From positions 1 to 30,566 of IMG/VR virus record IMGVR_UViG_3300033155_001088: a stretch of 30,566 bases of DNA. One strand, 5' to 3'. Made by a program: the position numbers and the translations under genes. The notes beneath the pieces were generated by a model. It saw only the letters and a list, made by a program, of their open reading frames with translations, had not been told where the DNA came from and searched no databases. Below are positions 25,283 to 30,566 of this stretch, one piece after another; the stretch's first letter is position 1, and every line of letters starts with the position of its first letter. The DNA is from a virus.

Positions 25283-25606
25283 ATGAAAAACTTTAATGAA
25301 TTTATAAATGAAGCGATAAATTATAAAGATCGTAGCGGTAAGTCATTTAAGATAAAAGGAATAAATTTTATTTACACAGATAGGGGTAGATTTTATGGAA
25401 CGTCTCTATATGATGTAGCTAAAACTGCAAATGTAAATAAAAGATCTAAGATAGGTTTTGACGATACTGAAAAACTTTTAAAGTCATTAGGAGTTAAAGA
25501 AAGCCTGCCTATGTCTTATGGCCCTGGTAGATTAGATAGAATTTGTAAGGAATTAACCAGAAAAGGTATAGTATGTGACCACGGCGATATTATGGACGTA
25601 TCATAA
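25283..25606 (+). CDS. Small protein with capsid-targeting-like N-terminus (107 aa)
   Basis: MKNFNEFINEA at the start is one of the best matches in the window to the M-K-x-F-x-x-F-I-x-E motif, with the expected cut after E10 (I-N-E|A). The mature part would be a compact, basic alpha/beta domain (FKIKGINFIYTDRG, then KLLKSLGVKESLP, then RICKELTRKGIVCDHGD). The gene starts one base after the preceding stop and is followed by a likely terminator at 25647. No enzyme motif was recognised. I infer a small head internal protein. Confidence 0.65.
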   Translation: MKNFNEFINEAINYKDRSGKSFKIKGINFIYTDRGRFYGTSLYDVAKTANVNKRSKIGFDDTEKLLKSLGVKESLPMSYGPGRLDRICKELTRKGIVCDHGDIMDVS

Positions 25607-25646
25607 TAATAATGTAATAATAGGTGTAAAATATTAAAAGTGTATT

Positions 25647-25677
25647 AAAGGTGAGCTAATGACTCATCTTTTTTATT
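25647..25677 (+). terminator. Rho-independent terminator after the small-gene cluster
   Basis: Stem AAAGGTGAG (25647-25655) pairs with CTCATCTTT (25663-25671), with one G-T wobble and a 7-base loop. The T-run continues TTTTTT to 25674, then ATTATT. It lies between the 107-aa gene and the promoter-like element at 25694, so it probably separates two transcription units. Confidence 0.75.
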
Positions 25678-25693
25678 ATTATTAATCCAATTA

Positions 25694-25708
25694 GCTAATA
25701 TATAATAA
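25694..25708 (+). promoter_or_regulatory. Promoter-like element GCTAATATATAATAA before the 1075-aa gene
   Basis: A 15-mer located 34 bases upstream of the ATG and just after the terminator at 25647-25677. The identical 15-mer occurs at 9234-9248, upstream of the collagen-like fibre gene. It resembles a T4 late promoter in base content. The exact start site is unknown. Confidence 0.5.
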
Positions 25709-25727
25709 GTATAACTAAAAACTAATA

Positions 25728-28700
25728 ATGAAAGAGTTAACAAACATATATAAAGAAGTAGGGCAACAATTTGTCAATGATCTTTTTAAAGATTATTTAC
25801 TGGTAACAGAAAAATTATCAGGCTCATCATTTTCTTTTGAGAGACATGGGGATGAAATAAGATTTTTTAAAGGCAGTAATAAAATGCCAATTAATATAGT
25901 GGATAGAACATTAATGATGTACTATGAACCTGCTATCCAATACATACTTAAACAAACTGAAGGCCATATAGAAGATCTGCCTGAGCATTGGAGATTTTGC
26001 TTTCAGTATTTTGTTCATAATCAACCTGGTCCAATTAGGTATGACAATCTTCCTAAAAATAATTTAGTACTTACTCATATCCAAGTAAGAAATCCAAAAG
26101 GTAAAATTGCTAAAGTAATTGAAGATCCTAGAGTTCTTAGAGATTGGGCATCTGCATTTCAGGTAACCCCTCTTATTCCAATATTTAGTGGATATTTAAA
26201 GGAAGAACAAAAAAGAAAGATTAGAGAATTTCTTTCAACGCCAAAAGAAGATCAATTAGAAGTTTTTGGTACAAGTTCTTTTGCTAGGTATTTAATAAAT
26301 TGCTTAAATCCAACAATCCAACAAACAACATTACAGAATGATTTAGATAAACCTATAGATTCTATTATCTTTAAATTTTATAGACCAGGTACTAATCAAA
26401 CCTTTACTGCTAAAATGATTGATCCTTATACACAATCATTAATGAAAGATAAAGAACCTGTTGATTTAAGGAGAGCACCTGCAGATATTAATGAAATTCT
26501 TTTATTGGATATTTTAGCCTTTATAGAAGAAAGAGGTTTGCGTGCTGGTGAATTATTAACCGACACGGCACAAGAAAGATATGTTGAATTAATTAATAAT
26601 CTTTTTAATGATTATACTACCAAAAGAGGTTCTGATTTAAAAAAGTTAGATATTCAAAAAGCTGATTTTGCAAAAGGTCCTGAATTTAATCTTAATGTTG
26701 ATTTAATTAAAAACAACAGGACTAGAGAAATACTACAATCTTCAGAATCTTTACAAAATCTATATAAGATAATGTTAGGTTCATTAAGAAAGAAAAGAAG
26801 CACTAAAAGAGTAGGTGCTGTTATGACCTCATCAGTAGTACAAGACTTTAATAAATTAGTTTCTAAAATTAGTAATGCTATTAATAAAGAAACATCAGGA
26901 GAATTTAAAACATTTGGTGAATATTTAAATAATAAAGTAACTGAAGAAGTTAATCATAAAGATTTAGAAGATCTTGTTGTTGAAGAAAAGGTTTTAAATT
27001 ATAATGATTTTATTAATCTAGGTAAGGTTGTTATAGAGGCTAATGTCGAAGATCAAAAATTTAAAAATCCAGAAACAGGAAGACAAGTAAAAGTTTCTTC
27101 TGCTTTAGGTTACGATAAATCTACACCGGCCTATCAAAAGGCAAAGGAAATAATTGGAGATAAAGAATCAACCGAAGAAACAGAATCAGGTTTATCAGAT
27201 TCTTTAAAGAAAAAATTTACAGAGAAGAGAGTTGAAAATATAAAGAAAGATTTTGATAGAATTGCTTTTGAATCACCAGAAGATAGAAAAGATTTTGAAG
27301 CTGGTTTTGAAAAAGTATTAAATGGAGAAAAACTTTCAAAAGAAGAAGCTGAAACTGTAGGTAAGTATGCTAAGCTTAGTGATTCTAAAGGTAAGCTAAA
27401 AATATACTTTGCATCTAGTTCAGCTGGAGAATTTAGACAAGGTGGTAGAGAAAAGGTTATGGATCTTTCTGATAAGGATGGATCTGGTGTAAAGGAATTG
27501 ACTGATTTAGGATTAGAGGTAACCTCAGCTTCTACTGTTGATGGTGGAATTAAACCTAAGATTGGTGGAAAGGATATTAATCCTAATAAAATATCTGGAG
27601 GTAAAACATATAAGCCTAAAGTTGATGTTAAGAAAAATGAGAATGGGGAGATTGAAGAAATTACGATGGGATCAACAAAAATTAAAAGGCTTAAGAAACC
27701 AGATCAAGAAAAATTAACTGAAGGTATATTAGAAGCATTTAAAGAACAGAACCCAGACTTAAATGATAAAGAAGTAAAAAGATTAGTTGACAGAACAAAT
27801 AGAGCAATTGATAGACATAATAAAAATTTAGGTAAATGGGAAAAGTTAAATGATGTTGAAATGATTGAAACAGTTCCAGGTTTAAATGATTTACCACAAA
27901 AGGAACGTTCTGAAAAAATACAAAAAGAATATCCTAAAGTAATCTCACAAAAGATGAGAGATCTAATAGGTGACAATCCTACTCCTAAAGAAAGAGAAGT
28001 TTTAGAAGAGATTGAAAAATTAAGTGATATTGAATCTGTTGAAGATTTTGATAATGCTACTATTGAAGTACTTAGAAAAATGGATGACATAGAATCTATA
28101 AGAAAAGGTAGTGCTGACTTGGCAGAATCATTTGCTTATATGTCAATGAATAAGAGAGGATATCGAACTGAATTGCCTGCTGGAGAAAACTTTCCAGTTG
28201 CAGATGTTATATGTTTAGGTGGTGATGTTGACTTAGACCCAGATGATCCTGACTATGCAAAGAAAGTTGCAATGCAAGGTTTAGGATTAGCCGTAAACCT
28301 TGAAACTATGGGTGGCATATCAGTTAAGAAAGATGGTGGTGCAGCCTCTGCTCTAAAAAGCAAAATTGGAGAATCTCAATTTTATAATAAAGAAACTGGA
28401 AATAGGCTAGACGAATTAGCCGATAATCATAATAATTTTATGGGTACACTGAAAGAACCAACTACACCTGAGACAATTAAGAAAGGTAATGAGCTTTTAG
28501 ATAAACAAGAAGCATGGGCAATAGAAAATGGAATTATAGATGAAGATAAGCTTCCACTTAAATATGGAGATAGAACTCCTGAACAGTGGGCAGAAGATAC
28601 TATTAAAGAATGGGAGAAAAAAGGCAGAGGTCCATTTTGTGATTTTCAAAAGGATGCATTAATAGGACATTGTAGAGCATGTTTATTAGTAGCTGAAATT

Positions 28701-28955
28701 CATAATGGAGATTTGGAAGAACAGTCTTATGGTAATATAAATGTATCTACATCAAAGAAAGATGGTGGTGTACATATTACTGATGGCGTTACTAATGCAT
28801 CTTTAATGAAACCTCAACCTAACCCTGGTTTTAAATTTGCAAAAGGAAAAGGTCCTGATGGTTGTACTGTTGTAAGACCTAATGCAGTATATGCAGCAAA
28901 CCTAAAGCATGCAGATTTTGATCCAGAGACAAATAGGTTTAAAATGGCAAAGTAA
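25728..28955 (+). CDS. Large multidomain protein with degenerate ligase-like N-terminal domain (1075 aa)
   Basis: Residues ~20-235 resemble an Rnl2-like RNA ligase domain: motif I EKLSGSSFSF with K29; motif III-like RFCFQYF at 89-95, where the usual Glu is Gln; motif IV-like DSIIFKF at 211-217, with Asp-Ser for Glu-Gly; and AKMID as motif V. Activity is therefore uncertain. Residues 392-440 hold two capsid-targeting-like segments (FKTFGEYLNN and LNYNDFINL) with E-E and I-E-A sites, so the chain may be cut in two. Residues 440-800 are charged and helical. Residues ~808-900 form a distinct alpha/beta domain (ELPAGENFPVADVI, then SVKKDGGAAS) that vaguely recalls PD-(D/E)XK nucleases. Whole-protein function is unknown. 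Confidence 0.6.
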   Translation: MKELTNIYKEVGQQFVNDLFKDYLLVTEKLSGSSFSFERHGDEIRFFKGSNKMPINIVDRTLMMYYEPAIQYILKQTEGHIEDLPEHWRFCFQYFVHNQPGPIRYDNLPKNNLVLTHIQVRNPKGKIAKVIEDPRVLRDWASAFQVTPLIPIFSGYLKEEQKRKIREFLSTPKEDQLEVFGTSSFARYLINCLNPTIQQTTLQNDLDKPIDSIIFKFYRPGTNQTFTAKMIDPYTQSLMKDKEPVDLRRAPADINEILLLDILAFIEERGLRAGELLTDTAQERYVELINNLFNDYTTKRGSDLKKLDIQKADFAKGPEFNLNVDLIKNNRTREILQSSESLQNLYKIMLGSLRKKRSTKRVGAVMTSSVVQDFNKLVSKISNAINKETSGEFKTFGEYLNNKVTEEVNHKDLEDLVVEEKVLNYNDFINLGKVVIEANVEDQKFKNPETGRQVKVSSALGYDKSTPAYQKAKEIIGDKESTEETESGLSDSLKKKFTEKRVENIKKDFDRIAFESPEDRKDFEAGFEKVLNGEKLSKEEAETVGKYAKLSDSKGKLKIYFASSSAGEFRQGGREKVMDLSDKDGSGVKELTDLGLEVTSASTVDGGIKPKIGGKDINPNKISGGKTYKPKVDVKKNENGEIEEITMGSTKIKRLKKPDQEKLTEGILEAFKEQNPDLNDKEVKRLVDRTNRAIDRHNKNLGKWEKLNDVEMIETVPGLNDLPQKERSEKIQKEYPKVISQKMRDLIGDNPTPKEREVLEEIEKLSDIESVEDFDNATIEVLRKMDDIESIRKGSADLAESFAYMSMNKRGYRTELPAGENFPVADVICLGGDVDLDPDDPDYAKKVAMQGLGLAVNLETMGGISVKKDGGAASALKSKIGESQFYNKETGNRLDELADNHNNFMGTLKEPTTPETIKKGNELLDKQEAWAIENGIIDEDKLPLKYGDRTPEQWAEDTIKEWEKKGRGPFCDFQKDALIGHCRACLLVAEIHNGDLEEQSYGNINVSTSKKDGGVHITDGVTNASLMKPQPNPGFKFAKGKGPDGCTVVRPNAVYAANLKHADFDPETNRFKMAK

Positions 28956-28966
28956 ATATATAAGGT

Positions 28967-30295
28967 ATGGAAAACATTAATGATTTAAATAACTTTCTAA
29001 ATGAAAAGAAAGTGGTAGTAAAAAGAAGATACACTGAAGCATATCCAGCAAAAAATATTTCTACTAACGCTAGAGTTAGGAGTGTAATATTAGATGCTAT
29101 TTCAGACGGTCATATTACTGAAGAAGAAATGACTAGAATTCTTACTGAACTCCAAGCTAACAAAAGATGGCTAGGCAGAAATAAAACTTTATTTAATATC
29201 AGTGAAGATCAATCAGGTATAAAAACTTATTCATTATCACCTTATGGGCAAAGAGTTAAAAATAGAACTCATAACACTGTTATTAATGAAGCTTTATCTG
29301 TACCTCATAAAGGTAGAGGTAAAAAGCCAGTTAATATGTTTGTTGGTAGATTCCAACCTTTTACATTAGGGCATGTTAAAGTATTTGAAAAAATGTATAA
29401 AGAAAACGGTTTACCTGTTGTTGTATTTCTTGTTAGGGGAAAGGGTGATTCAGATAAAAGACCATTTGATGAGGCTATGCAACAGGCTATGTTTACAAAG
29501 ATGGCTAAACAATATCCATTTTTGGAAACTGCTATCGTTGTTCCTAATGGAGCTATTGATACAATGTTTGCAGCTGCAAGACCTGCATATGAACCTATGA
29601 TGTGGGGATTTGGTACTGATAGGAAAAAATCTTATGGTGCTATGATTAACAAGCAATCATATAGAGACCAGCTTGGAGTAGATCCACAGTTTAAAGGTTT
29701 TGAAATTTTTAGGACTGATGATAATATTTCTGCATCTAAAGTTCGTAATGCATTAAAGATAGACGATGAAAAAACTTTTAAGAAAATGACTCCTAAAAGT
29801 ATTCATAAATTTTATAAACCTTTACAAGATATAATACAACCAATAAAAGAAAGCAATGATATGAAAAATTTAAAATCTTTATCCGACTTTAATATTAATG
29901 AAGCAAAATTTGATAAAAGAAAACTGTTAAAGGCATTAGGTAAAGCTGATGATGCATTTATTCAATTAGGAGATGGAACTGAATTAATAATTTACAATCC
30001 TAAATCAAATAATAAAGATAATGCTGATATGTGGCATAGCGATGTTGTTTTTGCAGTAGATCAAGATGGAGAAGAGCATGAAGTTAAATATAAAGACATT
30101 GCTGATCTTAAGGAATCTAAGTTAAATGAAGAGTATATTGAATTAATGCCAAATGTTGAAGCTGCATTAGAACAAATTGCAGAAGATTGGATTCAGTGGA
30201 AAGCTGGCCCAATGACAGAGTTATCTGATATTAAACCTGCAAGAAAAGAGCTACTAAATTATTGTACTGCATTTTTAAAGAAATTTATTAAGTAA
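28967..30295 (+). CDS. NMNAT/cytidylyltransferase-family enzyme with capsid-targeting-like segments (442 aa)
   Basis: The nucleotidyltransferase core spans residues ~122-292. GRFQPFTLGH (127-136) is the T/HxGH nucleotide-binding motif of NMNAT and related enzymes, and ISASKVRNAL (254-263) is the ISxTxxR-type second motif with R260. Family enzymes transfer AMP or CMP to phosphorylated substrates; NMNAT members make NAD from NMN and ATP. Residues 1-120 form an extra helical domain. The N-terminus MENINDLNNFLNEK (L-N-E|K) and an internal MKNLKSLSDFNINEA at 299-313 resemble capsid-targeting sequences. The C-terminal 144 residues look like a separate module. The core fold is confident; the NMN substrate is inferred. 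Confidence 0.75.
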   Translation: MENINDLNNFLNEKKVVVKRRYTEAYPAKNISTNARVRSVILDAISDGHITEEEMTRILTELQANKRWLGRNKTLFNISEDQSGIKTYSLSPYGQRVKNRTHNTVINEALSVPHKGRGKKPVNMFVGRFQPFTLGHVKVFEKMYKENGLPVVVFLVRGKGDSDKRPFDEAMQQAMFTKMAKQYPFLETAIVVPNGAIDTMFAAARPAYEPMMWGFGTDRKKSYGAMINKQSYRDQLGVDPQFKGFEIFRTDDNISASKVRNALKIDDEKTFKKMTPKSIHKFYKPLQDIIQPIKESNDMKNLKSLSDFNINEAKFDKRKLLKALGKADDAFIQLGDGTELIIYNPKSNNKDNADMWHSDVVFAVDQDGEEHEVKYKDIADLKESKLNEEYIELMPNVEAALEQIAEDWIQWKAGPMTELSDIKPARKELLNYCTAFLKKFIK

Positions 30296-30566
30296 TGCCA
30301 GCACAATCAAAAGCACAAAGAAGATTTTTTGCATTAGCATTGCAATATAAAAAAGGAGAACTTAAATCATCTGAGGTTTCAGATGATGTAAAGGAATTAT
30401 CAAAATTACCAGTTAAAACATTAGAAGATTTTGTTAAGACTGATGAAAAAGAATTACCTAACAAGATAAAAGAAAACGAAGCAGGTACGGTAAACCTTAA
30501 TCCGAACATGAATGTTCAGAGTATGGGGAATGCTACTCTTCCTGGAAATCCAGGTTCTATGAATTC
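30295..30566 (+). CDS. DUF3008-like small protein, 3' end outside the window
   Basis: The ATG overlaps the previous TAA by one base (TAATG at 30293-30297), so it is probably translationally coupled. The start MPAQSKAQRRFFALALQYKK followed by GELKSSEV matches the remembered pattern of DUF3008 (MPAKSKAQQRLMGM...KKGEL), including the later KxLEDFVKTxxKELPxKI part. That family is small and of unknown function and is common in marine phages. Here the open frame continues past the motif with an Asn/Gly/Met-rich extension to the window edge, longer than the usual ~60 residues. An internal perfect hairpin lies at 30366-30387. Confidence 0.7.
   Translation, partial: MPAQSKAQRRFFALALQYKKGELKSSEVSDDVKELSKLPVKTLEDFVKTDEKELPNKIKENEAGTVNLNPNMNVQSMGNATLPGNPGSMN
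30366..30387 (+). repeat. Perfect 9-base hairpin inside the DUF3008-like gene
   Basis: ATCATCTGA and TCAGATGAT with a GGTT loop. There is no T-run after it, so it is not a terminator. It falls in codons for KSSEVSDDV. Confidence 0.6.

Noticed and set aside
27704-28090. 128-aa open frame on the minus strand
   Set aside because: Lies fully inside the 1075-aa gene, is Ser/Leu/Phe rich as expected for antisense of Lys/Glu/Asp codons, and lacks an A-rich leader on that strand.

Overview
This window looks like part of the genome of a tailed, T4-like (Tevenvirinae-related) myovirus that probably infects a marine or freshwater Bacteroidota host. The T4-type core is recognisable: gene 32 ssDNA-binding protein, a gp61-type primase, UvsY, UvsW, a GroES-like co-chaperonin and a gp19-like tail-tube protein. 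The DNA is very AT-rich. Almost all genes lie on the + strand with tiny gaps or 1-4 base overlaps. Start codons are preceded by A-rich leaders rather than Shine-Dalgarno sequences, as is usual for Bacteroidota and their phages. The host assignment is inference. No tRNA, integrase, IS element or CRISPR array was seen.

Layout. Positions 1-12129 hold the end of one large structural gene and three very large tail, baseplate or fibre genes of 1283, 1566 and 938 aa; the last carries collagen-like Gly-X-Y triplets. Positions 12156-13174 hold an overlapping pair: a small coiled-coil protein and a membrane-anchored coiled-coil protein (possibly lysis or envelope related). Positions 13189-16082 hold two more likely structural proteins and the gp19-like protein. 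Positions 16107-17498 hold a small glycine-zipper protein with a capsid-targeting-like N-terminus, a RuvC-like nuclease and the co-chaperonin. Positions 17671-21844 are the replication and recombination block (gene 32, primase, a 72-aa protein, uvsY, uvsW). The last four of these are joined by overlapping or abutting stop and start codons.

Positions 21901-30566 are the most unusual part. They hold a 565-aa highly acidic repeat protein, a 423-aa ATP-grasp-unrelated ligase-superfamily nucleotidyltransferase, three tiny genes, a 1075-aa protein with a second, degenerate ligase-like domain, a 442-aa NMNAT-like (nicotinamide-nucleotide adenylyltransferase family) protein, and a DUF3008-like gene that runs off the end.

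The main discovery candidate is a short motif of the form M-K-x-F-x-x-[FYW]-[LIV]-x-E. It recurs at the N-termini, and internally, in about eight proteins between 16107 and 30295. It resembles the capsid-targeting sequence (CTS) of T4 internal head proteins, which the gp21 prohead protease removes by cutting after Glu. If it works the same way here, this phage packages a set of proteins inside its head: a possible core or scaffold protein, a membrane-active glycine-zipper peptide, one or two nucleic-acid-ligase-like enzymes and an NAD-biosynthesis enzyme. These could be injected with the genome to repair nicks or restore NAD before any phage gene is expressed. The motif is seen directly. Packaging and injection are inferred.
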